From Spirometra erinaceieuropaei (lineage: Eukaryota; Platyhelminthes; Cestoda; Diphyllobothriidea; Diphyllobothriidae): a stretch of DNA of 64,000 nt. The stretch lies in the NCBI GenBank assembly GCA_902702965.1, contig CACRXP010000069.1, positions 210,639 through 274,638 on the forward strand. The letters are read 5' to 3'. Numbering within the stretch: the first letter of the stretch is position 1; each line of letters begins with the position of its first letter. Positions 23,151 to 34,280 of this stretch are shown in pieces. The position numbers and the translations under genes are program-made. The notes beneath the pieces are model-generated. The model was given only the letters and a program-made list of their open reading frames with translations, was not told where the DNA came from and searched no databases.

Positions 23151-24070
23151 AGTGTCTCGCCTTCTCGATGCCAACTGTTAACTGCTTCCCTCATGCCCAT
23201 GCTTCAAACACGCATTCCGCGTGCAAATCGGTATCGTGGGACACCTTCGGACTCAATGTGCTAACAACTCAAGGTTTACTTCTTCCTCTCTCGCTCCTGC
23301 TGCAAACCCCGCGCCGACCGCCACCCCGTCACCGCCGATCACACTGTCGCTGTCCGGCCTCCAGCAATCCCCGACACCACCCACCCTGCCCCAACCCCGG
23401 CATCGACCACAACGACCAACTCCACCACCTCCACAATAATATCACGAACTCCTCCAACTGATGGGGCGACATCCGGCATCATATTATCATTTACCATCAC
23501 CATGGACGCCCCCACCTCCGGCGATGGGGACGCGGCTCATAACTGTTCTCATTGCGCTCGCACACGTGCCTCACATATCGGCCTGTCGGTCACTTGCGAA
23601 ACCATCGCTCAGAGATTGGCGAACTAGTTTCCGGAGCACCAACCGACATTCGCCACATCCGCCTCCACTGTCCCGCACATTCACTTACTGCATAGGTCTT
23701 CTAGGTCAAATGTGTATCTACAACGGCAGAATTCACCGCAGTCCCGACACACCTGGCACACATTGCACATTCACCACGCCTAGCCCGCCCACACCCCGCC
23801 GCCCAGCGCACCCACAACCAGCAGTTCCACCATCATCACCACCACCGAAGTCGACTCGGACACTCCCAACCTATCCTGCCAAACTCTCCCCGCACATTCA
23901 CCTCACCCATCGGGCTGGTGGGTCACTTGCGAACCCATCGCACAGAGACTGGCGAACCAGTGTCCGAAGCACCAAACTACACTAGCAGTATCCACTTCAA
24001 CTGCCCTCACTGTCCCCGCACATTCAGCCAACGCTTGGGTCTGTAAGGCAACATGCGCATTCATGAAAAC
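23151..24070 (+). pseudogene. Family A C-terminal C2H2 zinc-finger region, degenerate
   Basis: The first finger, near 23192-23270, reads SCPCFKHAFRVQIGIVGHLR then TQC. Its second cysteine is displaced by one position compared with the CPxC form. A second, near 23540-23610, reads NCSHCARTRASHIGLS. A third, near 23998-24066, reads CPHCPRTFSQRLGL, then a stop, then GNMRIH. Between them are Pro/Thr/Ser-rich linkers, typical of this family. The fingers probably help bind element RNA or target DNA; this is inference from their position after the RT. Confidence 0.72.
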
Positions 24071-24109
24071 CTACGGTAGACAACCACCAGCTACAGCACA
24101 CCATCACAC

Positions 24110-25005
24110 AGTCCCAGCAGCATCTTCAAAACACAACAACATCAATCATCAGCACACAACGCAAGCACTCGATTGTCATCTCCCACGCAAGTGGGGCGTG
24201 TGCTTCTCTACCCCTTCTCCACGCGGCTCCTCTGCTGCATCTCTGATCTGAGTCTGCGACTATCATGGTGCGCTAACCACTGTGGCTGGGAAGACTGACG
24301 AATGACGCCTCACCTCAGTCCATGCACTCAGCCCAGTTGTGTGTATATGTGTAGTGGCGGGCTGGTGGGCTGCGCCGGGCTGCCACGGCTCCTCAACGTG
24401 GCCTCTGGAAATCTCACACATGTGTGGAGTGTGTGTGTGCGTATGGGTAGTGCCTCTCAGTCGACGAATGACTGATTGCCCTGCCTCTGAGGGGTGTTGG
24501 TCCAGGCTCCATGTAGGGCTGTGCATCAACCTTCTGGGCCTTGAGGTTTGTGGGCGTCTGCTATGCCATTATTCAACAAACCTTGACTCTCACAGCCTGG
24601 TGTGCGCTAGCAGTTCTCTGGCACCTGGTTCCCTGCCGGTAGATGCGCTTGCGCTCCCGCTGGCTATACAGGTCGTGAGCATGGCTGCCCAGGTATTCTC
24701 ATCCTTCTGACCCGTTATTGTGCTCTTGTTGGTAAAAAGTCTGATCAAGTGTTTGTTGTGGAACAGGGGATGTGGAGTGGAGGGCCAACATGCGGGTCCG
24801 GGCGTGCCGGCCACCTACGCTTTCATCCCCCTCCGCTCTTCTTTACTGTCTTGACACCAGGTCCGAGTGGGAGGAGGAGAGATTTGGGTAGATGCTGCGC
24901 AAGTCCACTCCGATCATAAACCAATTCACGCGCAAGTCACCGAGCTTGCTCTCATCTTGTTGTGCGGAACATGGCGGACATCGTCAGATACGACGATCAA
25001 ATTTC
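24110..25005 (+). other. 3' untranslated region of family A copy A1
   Basis: It follows the finger region and aligns with the segments after the fingers at 38.1-38.9 kb and at 53.2-54.15 kb. Shared landmarks are GCACACAACGCAAGCAC near the start, GGCTGCCACGGCTCCTCAA, GTCTTGACACCAGGTCCGAG and, at the terminus, GCGGAACATGGCGGACATCG. It holds small TG-rich stretches (24410-24445). Open frames here (24339-24710 plus; 24263-24529 minus) are not taken as genes. Confidence 0.75.
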
Positions 25006-25929
25006 AATTTACTGTTGGCATTTTGGTTATAAGAATACCATTCTGAGCCGTTTGACGTTCTCTTGGGTTCGTCCTTAATAAAGCGACAAGACGATCAGTC
25101 AAAGTATGAAAACTGGCCAATACTACTCTGCTGATGTCCCTGTCAATGATTGCAGCGACCCTGGCGACCATAGTTGGACATGGTACAAATCTGCGTCACT
25201 CATTTTGGGTAAAATGGTTTGCCAGGGGAAACTGGGGATTCGATGCATAAACTGACCTATTTTGGCGGGGTGCTGGAGCTTCGACCTTACGCGTGCCGTC
25301 TTGCACTCCGTTTGTCAATTTATCGACGTGGCAGCAGGACTAAAGCTGTGATGTTTCCTGGTTCATAAGTAGCCACGAGACATCCTGAGTCTCGTCATCA
25401 AATGACTACTCCATGATCGTGCAAGGACAGTCAGATTATGGGAAACCGACTGTTCTTCTGAGTTTATCTGATATGTGGCCGATATTGTGGCCGCCAGTCG
25501 GTTCGTAATGTCGGTATTTCAGTCACGGAAAGTTAGTAACATGGGCTTGGAGGTAGACCTGACGCACATCTGTCTAGTCATAGCCATCAGTCATTCGCCA
25601 CGGTCGAAATCCCAACAGTCAGGAGGCTGGTGGACGGCCGATCCTCCTGAATTAATCACGTGCCTAGTGAGACTCGTTCGTCATTGCCTTCTGTCTGCTA
25701 AAGGACACACGTGTTCTCCCACGCGGAGTCCTCATGCGGCTTCTTTCATACACTAAGGTGTACTTATTGTACGAGTGATGGATCACATGATGCACATGAC
25801 CCTCCTATGCATTGTTGCTTTTTGCTCACTATATCTGGCCATATGGGTAATGCGATGGAGCAAACAAGGGGACCAGATTAGGCCACGGCGCAGGTTAATC
25901 TGACTGCAAACCCACAAAAAATTCCGCGC
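25006..25929. other. No recognisable gene (0.9 kb)
   Basis: The longest frame is 25475-25756 (plus, 93 codons), without recognised motifs. Confidence 0.5.
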
Positions 25930-26545
25930 ATGGGAAGTGTGGTGGCAGGTCTAGGCGCCGGCTCGCACCACGTCAACCAATTATGTCCAATTCCCGCATT
26001 AGATGGTTGACCGGCTCGGACAGCTTACTGATGTATGGGAGAGGGAAGAGAGGGCGGCGTCGATTTTGGGGACCCCGTTCCTCGCTTTAAAAAATTTGGC
26101 GCGCTTTCAAACTACCAGGGAGCGCTAAGAGCCGTGACTAGGTAGGCTACCAACTGACGGTATAAATCTGTCCCCCTCTTAGAACGGAAAGTCAAGCTGC
26201 AATGCCTCATTCTTAATATGACCTCTATAGTATCCTGCATTCAGATGGGATCTGAGTTTTCGCCTTTTTGTTTAGGTATAAACACGCTCCATCTTCCGCG
26301 GACCAGGCGTGTGAGGTACCCATAGACGGACTGCTTAGCTTTGTCAGCCACTGCGCCTGTTCCCACCTCTGGTCGTCCCGATTTAATCTTGCCACCTGTT
26401 CCAGGAGGGTGAGAGCGAGGATGCAGTAGATGCTGCGCATGTCTAAAACCGATATTATCCAAATAACGAGCAAATCACCGTCGCTGCGACCACCGTGTTG
26501 GGGGTCACACGGTGGACATCATCGTTCGCGATGTTTGAACTGTCA
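25930..26545 (+). mobile_element. Orphan family A 3' end with internal deletion
   Basis: It aligns with the 53.2-54.15 kb copy. The block GGGAGAGGGAAGAGAGGG is followed by GGTAGGCTACCAACTGACGG (matching GGAAGGTTGTCAACTGACGG). After a gap come ATGCAGTAGATGCTGCGCAT and the terminus GTCACACGGTGGACATCATC. No coding part is attached. Confidence 0.68.
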
Positions 26546-27799
26546 CACTGTCATTCTCAGATTACCATTCCCATATTTACCAACGAGAATCTCAAAGAAG
26601 GCAAGCTTTGGTTTTGCCTTGCGAACTTGGTGTCAGGAAGAGAGAGTCGAATACATAACAGAAATTCGACGTGAGATTTTTCGGGCAATTAGAAAGGTGT
26701 GATCAGTATATTGACTCCAAAGGACTCCTTCAGATTCCTGAAAGGTTTGCTTCTTCAGCCCAAATATCACTGATCAAGGAACTCATAGAAGTACTCGTAA
26801 TTAGTTCGCGGGCTTCTATTGAGGAATTTGAAGAATGTTATTTGATAGAAATACAAATATATCATAATGTGTTCTATCTTAAGGTTGACTGGTTCTGATT
26901 CAAGAGCGATCCTGCTCTCCTATGCAGTGTATTACAAAAAAATCTGGATGAATGGACACAGTGGACTAGGTCACTCGGAAAGATTAAATTATGTCGTGGA
27001 ATTTCGTGTTTAGCCGAGTAGTCCTGACGGAGAGTGCGGAGCGTGTTCTTTAAGTGGTGAGATACACAGTTAAGTTAGTGGCATAGTAACTAGTGAGCTA
27101 CTCCTAGTTTCAGAAAATAATTCTCTTCAAGAAGCAATATAAAAACAGAAAACGTTTTTACGAAGGAAGGATTTGTTTAAACCACAAACATCATGGAAAC
27201 CCATCCTCTGTCCCTAATAACGCATCAAATGAAGATTTACTTTGATAAAATTTCCTAAATGTAGGCTAAAATAGGCAGTTTATGAGAAGGCGAGGACCGC
27301 ATCACCAGAATCTCGCCCATCTTATTCGACTCATTTTGCTTACTTGTACACCTAGTCTAGGGGTTTTACCTATATGACCGAATGACTGATGCAATTTAAA
27401 TGATGAGTTTCCTTAAGCTACTGTCCGTCTTGCCCCTCGTCTGCAGGCATCTGTGACCTGCTATTGTCAAATTTGGTTGTCCCAAATATACCCGTTGCCA
27501 TCATTATTGTAACCTGACTCCGTCTTTGCATAGAAATCTACCTAGTCTTGAGGGTTGCTTAGGGAACTTGGGTTGCCCCCCAAATTACAACCATTTGAAG
27601 GACCAGAATGAGCATCTATTACTTTACTAAGCACCCTAGCTGATTACGGCGTTTGGCTACCACGCGCTCTGATGCCGAGAGATGATATCAGTTGTGATCC
27701 GACGCGGCTGACAGCGAACGCGCGACTCAGTTTGGATGAAATTAAGACATCGAAAGTCCTTCTGCAAACGCCCTAGTAGAGGGAAATAAATAGAAACTG
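26546..27799. other. No recognisable gene (1.25 kb)
   Basis: A 75-codon plus frame at 26671-26898 (contains SAQISLIKELIEVLVISSRA) has protein-like composition but no recognised motif, and I see no convincing splice sites around it. The rest is featureless. Confidence 0.4.
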
Positions 27800-28520
27800 A
27801 TGTCAAAACAAATAGGAATAGAAGCGGTCAGTCAGGTAGGTAATCAGATCTTCGTTTCTGCGTTTGCAACTGCCGACAAGTGAGACGCGGACAAAGAAGA
27901 GTTGCTGGGAAACACGATAAGCAAAATTTAAGCAAGTGCTATGACGCAAATTCCGGCGGACAAGAGAAAGCACTTCAGTACCATTAAATAAGAAGGCAGT
28001 TATGACCCATTCTGAAGAATCTAACAAAAAACCAACCCGAAAGTTGAAAACAACCTTCAAACAGCCAACTAACAGTTTATTGGCTGAGAAGAGGGGAGGG
28101 AATGTAAAGTTGGAGTCAGCGAACCCTATCAGAGTAGGCTAAACACAAAGATACAAATACACATTAGATAACAGATTAGCCCCAAAATATGGGAGTGTTG
28201 GGACTTCGTTAAGAAGGATTTTGAAAAACTCAACAGCACCAGAAGAATAAAGATTGAAAACGGACTTTTGAGCATTGAACATTGGACCGTGTTCTGACAA
28301 TTGTGCGTGTGCATAATCAAGGCTACCCTTTAAGATCTGCAGCCTGAAATCTCCTTGGATGGGAGGGACAACGTCAGTGCTATCAGTATACGTGATTGCT
28401 GGCCAATCACTGGGAAATGCAGGGCCATTAATGTGAAAAGATAAGAGATGGAGCAGATTGAAATGGCTTGCAATTCTTTTTAAGATGAACAGGCTTACAT
28501 GCATTATACTCAACCAATTT
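27800..28520 (-). pseudogene. RT fragment of a third non-LTR lineage (family C)
   Basis: The minus frame 28513-28139 (124 codons) reads FNLLHLLSFHINGPAFPSDW, then PAITYTDSTDVVPPIQGDFR, then LQILKGSLDYAHAQLSEHGP and MFNAQKSVFNLYSSGAVEFF. This is the motif C region of a non-LTR RT: (I/L)xYADDxxxxxxS, then a helix, then LxFNxxKxxxxxF, with PTLPYFGANL at the YLG position. The catalytic box YADD is YTDS (28379-28390), so it is dead. The next frame (28060-27803, minus) probably holds the thumb but shows no diagnostic motif. It differs from families A and B. The clade is not determined. Confidence 0.65.
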
Positions 28521-30073
28521 ACTCTTCAAGGAAAAGTGAACAAGTCAAAGACAATCCGACTGGGGAGACCATATTGAGAAGTTCTATCTAAAACTCACGC
28601 TAGATGTGGCAGGACCCGCAGGACGAAGCCCTATTAGCGGGAAAGTAGCCCGTGTCCCCTGTATGTACTATTGTACTCATGCCCCTCCAACACTCACGCA
28701 AAATTCCCAAACGGGAAATGTCAGTCATAACCTTCACGGCCTTGGAAATCACGACGGCTGCGAGGACCCATATTTATCATGCAGGGTGCAACTCACAGAT
28801 GAAATGGATACCTTAATTGCCTGAAGTCATCTGTTTTTTGAAGCCGGATGTAACAGAAAGTCGCTTATGGGGAAGAAGTGGGGGGCTGCCGGCAAGGACC
28901 GGGGTCCTGGCCAGGCGCCCATGGGTTCAGCTGGTTGTCGAGACCGTACGCGAATCATGCGTCAGTGGCCTTCATGCTAACAACCAATCAGGTGTATGAG
29001 AGGCTAGACTTCCGCCAATCAACGGGCCATGTTGGAGATGATGGTGTGTCGGTTTACTGGGATGCGTGCGTGTTGAGCGGCCCACGCGTGGGCTCACCCA
29101 GAGTCGGCGCATTGGTTGACCTTGCAGAATGGTAACTTGGCGCCGGCTTTCTTGCGTGTGGGCGTATGCTCCAACAAGCTCAGTTTTCTTGCGGCGAAGC
29201 GGGATGCTACCCTTCCAGTGAGTGGTGAGTGTTCAGACATATAATTATGCTCTAAAACAACAGACTGAGGTCTTAAGTTTTATAGCCTGTGGGGCGGTAC
29301 TCTTTTTATTCAATTCTGGTAGATGACGTTAAGGTCTATTCTTTCATCAACCGGCTGGTCATTTCCATCCGGGGTAAACCTCCCTCCAAAGTCGACCTAT
29401 CTTTTATGGCTGAACAGACCATCTAACTAACAGCCAAGTACACAATTTCCTTTATTTTACTCTGTTTTATATTGCTAGCAAAAGGATAGTGGTCTCGCCG
29501 CTGGAGGATCTGCATTTTCCGGCTGTCTGGTTTATATTTCGGATAGTTGATTTTGTTGTTCAGATCGCCTTAAGTAACACTGGTTGGCAGAAATTGCAGA
29601 CTCGTTCCAATGGTTTAGACCATCCCTGATTATAAGGACTGCCGGCTTTGCCATTCATCTTCGCTTTTGGCCAGTCTCCGCGCAGTTAGACGATGCCATG
29701 TTCGTGTCTATTTCCGAAATTGTGTCTGTCCCTGGACAAGCTTTTTTACAAGGCTTGTGACACTAAAGCTGCAGAGGCTTTGGGTGAGGTGCCTCTAAAC
29801 AGACCTTCAGACAAAACCCGAACTCCCTTTAAGACAAAGATAAGGGATCGCATGCGAAGAGAGGGCGGTCGGATTGATAATGACAGCACATATATACATG
29901 ACAGCGGAGAGTGCTCAGAGGCTCCATAAATCTAGGTAGGCGTCGAATGTTCGTACACTGGACCATGCAAAACGTAAAGCCCGTGCAGGATCTTTACGTG
30001 CCCAGAAGATCGGGTTCCCTGAATGTATATTAGTCACTTTCGCTGTCGCGAGGATCCATTACCGCAGTTATTT
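28521..30073. other. No recognisable gene (1.55 kb)
   Basis: Frames of 60-85 codons without motifs. A perfect 14-bp palindrome (GCCCACGCGTGGGC) lies at 29080-29093. Upstream parts of the family C RT may extend to about 28800, but I could not trace them. Confidence 0.45.
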
Positions 30074-30400
30074 TTACTTACAATCCGTCAACCGAATGAT
30101 TGACCGAAGGGCTTCTTTAGCACCCAAACCTTGACCCGTATAGCTCAGGTGCAAGTGGACAGAGCTGGAGATGGTCTTTGATTCATTCTTTTCCAATGAA
30201 GCCAGCAAGTATTCTCGAATTCTCTCGCAAAGATACCTGGTCGTGCGACCGATGTAGATTGCTCCATAGGAACCGGTGAAACTGTACACACGTATAGAGA
30301 TGGTCTGAAATGGTTTTTTATCCTTCTATCGGGACGAAATTTGCCGAGAAATAGTAAAGTTCACCCTGCGCGAAGAAGCCAAAAACTCCCAAGCAGAGGC
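30074..30400 (-). pseudogene. Penelope-like element 2: GIY-YIG endonuclease fragment
   Basis: The minus frame 30289-30074 reads YSFTGSYGAIYIGRTTRYLC, then ERIREYLLASLEKNESKTIS, then SSVHLHLSYTGQ. It matches the Penelope GIY-YIG pattern YxFxCSCGxxYIGRTTRxLxxRIxEHLPxWL ... SSVxxHLxxTGH. The first Cys of CSCG is Gly and the second is Tyr (TGSYG), and the His of the EH pair is Tyr (EYL). The CSCG motif is probably metal-binding in this family. It belongs to a different Penelope subgroup from the 12.6-kb copy (YIGRTTR versus YVGET). The surrounding RT is not recognisable. Confidence 0.78.
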
Positions 30401-30479
30401 CGTTATCAATTGTTGGGATGCGGACTTGAACAGGAATTCAGCCATTCTTCCTACAAACGGCTTTAAGTATTAATTCTTG

Positions 30480-30750
30480 GGTAAGATGTGGTTATGTGGC
30501 CCCACCTGATGGACAAAATACTGTTGGGAATAGACTTAGGGGGCTAGAGCTAGGTTATAAGGAAAATATTCCTAATCGTTCGAAGTACAACCGCGCATTT
30601 CTAATAGCTTTTCTGCTGCATACAACTACTCGACCTTGTCACCTGTACGATCCCAGGCTCCACCTGAAAAAACCCTATTACTACCGGTTCCGTATCACAG
30701 GTGGCTGGGGTTTGTTTACTTCAGGTGAGGCTACATAACCACATCCGACC
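30480..30750. mobile_element. 271-bp MITE with 30-bp TIRs and an 8-bp target duplication
   Basis: The left TIR 30480-30509 begins GGTAAGATGTGGTTATGTGG. The reverse complement of the right TIR (30721-30750) begins GGTCGGATGTGGTTATGTAG. The arms match at 26 of 30 positions. The element is bracketed by exact copies of AATTCTTG (30472-30479 and 30751-30758). An 8-bp duplication suits hAT or Merlin elements, and ends starting with GG favour Merlin, but no transposase is present to decide. The interior contains a weak TTAGGG-like stretch (30522-30565) that is much clearer in the second copy at 45.9 kb. Confidence 0.9.
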
Positions 30751-31384
30751 AATTCTTGCTCTAGAATTTTTTAATTTTAACTAGCTTTTTCATGCCGCCC
30801 AACAAGCACGTTCTCATTGACCTGGTGGCCAAGCAACGCATCAATCATGCTTTTGAGTCAGGAGCACAAAAGTGAAAGTTATTTTGCTGTATTGTCTACC
30901 TTTTCCTTTGGAAAAAATGTGTTCCGGCTGGACCGTTTGCTCATCTGGTCAGCAGTACAGACGAGAATGGAGGAGAATTTTGTTTCTGCTGCCCGCATTG
31001 TGTGGACGGATGCATGTTACACATCTTCTGAGGAAGTTCACCCAAGCCCACTCTATTTTCTGTCATAGCAGAGGTATCAACAGACCTGTCGTAGTAATCT
31101 CTCCTGTCGAGGGACTCACAAATTTCAAATAATTCTAATTGTCGTATGAAAACGTCGCATATAATGGACCTTAGCGACGACCTCGTTACGACTTCATCGA
31201 CCTGTCTGTACATCAATCCGTTGAATTCGAATTTAACATTTACAGTACGTCATAACACGACCTCCATCGAAATATTTCCCTGCGTGCAGTGTGCGCATTT
31301 CGTAAGAAAGTTACACAGACAAACGATTTTTTCGTCATTGAAATATTAGTCCGGAATACGGATCATTATTCCTGCTTCTGTGAC

Positions 31385-31690
31385 CGGGATGGCAATTTCC
31401 GGCTTATTAGTCGTCGTTAGCCAGCCTTACCTACCCCCAGGCCTTGGGTCACCTGAGGACGAAACCCACGTTTTTTTCGTTATTAAACACTCAAACCGCT
31501 GAATCGCGGTCTTGTTATCCTGTCGGTTGCGACCGGAAATATTAAGTATGTCGGAAACACACTCACCGACCGAGCTATGGGGCGCGCTGAAGTTGCGCAG
31601 GGCTAGCTGGTGATGGCTAATAAGCCAGAAATGGCCACCCCAGTCTCCTGTGCCCTCGTCGGTTGTCTCATTCCGCCTATGCTACTAGCC
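31385..31690. repeat. SINE-like dispersed repeat, copy 1
   Basis: It starts with GGCAATTTCCGGCTTATTAG and TCGTCGTTAGCCAGCC and ends with CCAGAAATGGCCACCCCAGT then CTCC. The copy at 31795-32015 has both landmarks in the same order and the copy at 55070-55150 has the second. No coding capacity. Confidence 0.5.
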
Positions 31691-31794
31691 GCCTTGCAGC
31701 TACCTTGGGGCCCAATCTAGAGCCCTTGCAGGCAGAGACATAGCGACTAACAGCATACGAAGATAAATGGGGTTGCTGACAGACAATGGAGACT

Positions 31795-32015
31795 GGAATC
31801 ACCATTTTCGGCCTGTTTGTCGTCGGCGGCCAGCCCGATTAAAAATTGACAGAACAGTGATCCCTTGGCTCAACTGTAGAGGATTGGACTACTTAACGTT
31901 CCACGACCAAAGTACCCGAGCTCGAACCCCAGACCAGCTGGCTGACTGGCGATGAATAATAAGTCATAAATAACCATTCTGGTCTGCATTGTCTTTGTCG
32001 GTTACTCCCTTACCT
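31795..32015. repeat. SINE-like dispersed repeat, copy 2 (tandem to copy 1)
   Basis: ATTTTCGGCCTGTTTGTCGT and CGGCGGCCAGCCC match the start of copy 1. ATAATAAGTCATAAATAACC and TGTCTTTGTCGGTTACTC match its end. A GAGCTCGAACCCCAG block (31918-31932) resembles a tRNA-type B box on the minus strand, which is suggestive only. Confidence 0.45.
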
Positions 32016-32339
32016 GTATATAGTGTTAGTCGCCATGCGACTGTCTGCATGTTTACCACCTCCCCAGGAAGATAAAGAGGGAGCTAGTTCATAAGCCATA
32101 GTATACTAGAACTGGCGCTTCGGAAGCTTCTTCGTTTCCATCACCAGAGTAATAAGGTAACTGTTCCTTTGAGTCCTTCAGTCTTGCCGCCTAGCTCGTC
32201 CTATTGCCGTGTACGTTGCACGAACTCCGACCTGCGCATTTGCCGCTGGCTAGCTCTGACCACTCCAAGGTCGGCTGCTGGCGGGCTCGTGTGACCTTTG
32301 TCCCCTTGGTGACCGTCGTACTTGTGTCCAAGTCAGCGT

Positions 32340-32487
32340 CACATTCAGGAGCCGTGGCAGCCTAACTCTCACCCCTCCAGTCCGCCACCCCTCAAAAACG
32401 CACACAACTGAGCTGACTGCGCGGACTGAGTTGAGGCATCAGTCGGCAGCCTTCCTAGTCACGGAGTTTGGCGCACCATAATAGTCG
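32340..32487 (-). mobile_element. Inverted family A 3' UTR fragment
   Basis: The reverse complement aligns with 24255-24395 of copy A1: ACTAT(T/C)ATGGTGCG, then TGCCTCAACTCAGTCC, then CAGTTGTGTG and GGCTGCCACGGCTCCT. Immediately to its right (32487-32526) a second family A fragment lies in plus orientation (TGACTGGTTACCCTGTCCCT, matching 24465-24500). Confidence 0.7.
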
Positions 32488-32529
32488 ATGACTGACTGGT
32501 TACCCTGTCCCTGAAAGGTGTTGGGTCGA

Positions 32530-34215
32530 CGTGAATGGCGGCTTTATTGCTGACAACTCGACCAAAGTCGAGCATTGGCGTGAGCACTTCGAGCAACATC
32601 TTAAATTCGATACCCAACCCATCCCGCTGTCGCTCTCCTCTGCAGCGGAGTTTCTTCCCTCTCCAACCTGTGCAGTGCCATGCGACCCGCCTTCTGAAGG
32701 AGAGGTCACCGATGCCATACGAAAGGTACGCAACAACAAGACACCCGGAGAGGACGATATACCCCCTGTAATCTTCAAGTCTTGTGTAGACACTCTGGCG
32801 CCTTGGCTTCATGAGGTGATTGAACATGCGTAGAGAAGCGAGCGTGCTGCTGATGACTGGGGCTTAGGCATCCCTGTACCTATTCTTGAGAAAGGAGATA
32901 AGACAGGATGCGAGAACTACTGCGACATAAGCCTCATCGACATTGCTGCGAAGATCTTCGCTATTGTTCTACTCAAGCGATTCCGGGCTGTGCGTGACTC
33001 TAGGATGAGGCCCAACCAAGCCGGATTTCGTGCCGGACGTGGATGAGCGGACCAGGTATTCACACTAAGGCGCATTCTCTAATTTCGTCATAGTTATTAT
33101 TAACCGTCAACCGTCTGCTTAGTTAACTTTGCCGCCGCGTTCGATTCCGTCCATCGTGAGTCCCTGTGGCGGATAATGGCGCTAGATGGTGTACCGCCAA
33201 AAATCATTGCCATGATCAAGGCCTTTATCGCTCCACCACTATTCAAACCCTGGTCCGCAACTGTTTGGTATTCGGTCTGATGTTCGGCAGGGTTGTATCC
33301 TGTCGCCCATTCTGTCCAGCTACGCTATTGACTGGATTCTCGGGAGGGCCCTACACGAAGGTGACGGAGTTGAATTTGCACCCGGACACCGACTGACTGA
33401 TCTCGACTATTCCGATGATATTGCTTTACTTGCCTCAATTTTTGGTGGTCTTAACTCTATGGTGTCATGGGTGAACGAGGTCGCTAAATCGGTCAGGTTA
33501 TCCATAAACGCTGGGAATACTAAAGTATTTTCAAGCTGCATTCCTGTCCAGGAGAAGGCACCTCTCGAGATTGATGGCTGTCAACTTGGAGCGGTAGAGG
33601 GGGCGATTGCTGCCGAATGGACAGAGTAAGGATGACATTGTCTCCCTAATCGAAACTGCCCGATGTGTTTTCTCGAGCCCTAGAAAATGCCTCTGGATCC
33701 GACGCGACATCTCCATCGTCAATAAGATTCATCTGTGCCGTACGTCTGTCCGGTCTATCCTTCTTTATGGTTGTGAATGCTGGGCTGTCCGCGTTGAGGA
33801 CGAGCGAAAACTGGAGGTATTTGATCACCACTGTTTGAGGACCATCTGTTGAGTGAAGTACACGTACTTCGTCTCAAATTAGACAGTCCGCGCTCACTGC
33901 GTCTACATCGCAAGGATAACCCAGGTCATCCAAAAACGACGACTGAGGTGGTTTGGGCATGTTTATCATCGTTCACCTCAGGAACTCAGTGTTACTGCCC
34001 TCGATCCGGCACCGTTACCTCATTGGAAGCGTCGAAGAGGGGGTCAACTGAAAACCTGGCTCGACACAGTTCGTCAAGACACGGAGGTAGTTCTTGGACC
34101 TTTGGTAATCGGCATCCGTCGTTGGAGACGAGAATATGTCGAACTGTCCGGATCTGCTGCCGCGGATCGTCACGCGTGGAGAGGTACAGTTCGGGACATC
34201 ATAGGAACCGGCTAG
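32530..34215 (+). pseudogene. Family B non-LTR reverse transcriptase, 5'-truncated and inactive (B1)
   Basis: It starts inside the protein at NGGFIADNSTKVEHWREHFE and keeps the order of a family B pol. DAIRKVRNNKTPGEDDIPPV and LAPWLHEVIEHA come first, then KGDKTGCENYCDISLIDIAA (RT block 1-2) and RPNQAGFRAGRG. VNFAAAFDSVHRESLWRIM (33122 on) is motif A. DYSDDIALLAS (33405 on) is motif C. LLPNGQSKDDIVSLIETARC, SVRSILLYGCECWAVRVEDE, RKLEVFDHHCLRTIC and QKRRLRWFGHV follow, with DRHAWRGTVRDIIGTG and a stop at 34213-34215. The catalytic Asp of motif A is Asn (33125-33127). Motif C is YSDD. Several frameshifts and stops are present. The endonuclease half is absent. Confidence 0.85.
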
Positions 34216-34280
34216 ATGGGGCATGATCGCAGCCGTACCAAGTACAAGAGAATGATTTAAAGCAGGTGTTCGTGTAATTC

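Larger units (their letters stand above)
19100..25005 (+). mobile_element. Family A non-LTR retrotransposon, long but dead copy (A1)
   Basis: The parts occur in order: a G/C-rich leader with a small perfect hairpin (19237-19253), an APE-type endonuclease (from about 19413), an RT with palm and thumb (20.5-23.1 kb), three degenerate C2H2 zinc fingers (23.1-24.07 kb) and a long 3' untranslated region ending near 25005. The end is defined by alignment with other family A termini. I know this architecture (APE, RT, then IGLVGHLR-type fingers) from diphyllobothriid tapeworm genomes. The 5' boundary is uncertain. At least six frameshifts, several stops, a nested TIR element and a microsatellite expansion show that it is long inactive. 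It is the most complete element in the window. Confidence 0.85.

Noticed and set aside
23461..23985. 174-codon Pro-rich frame as a separate gene
   Set aside because: It overlaps the degenerate zinc-finger part of the family A polyprotein in another frame.
29080..29093. Perfect 14-bp palindrome GCCCACGCGTGGGC
   Set aside because: Isolated, with no second copy or adjoining gene. A palindrome of this length can occur by chance in GC-rich sequence.
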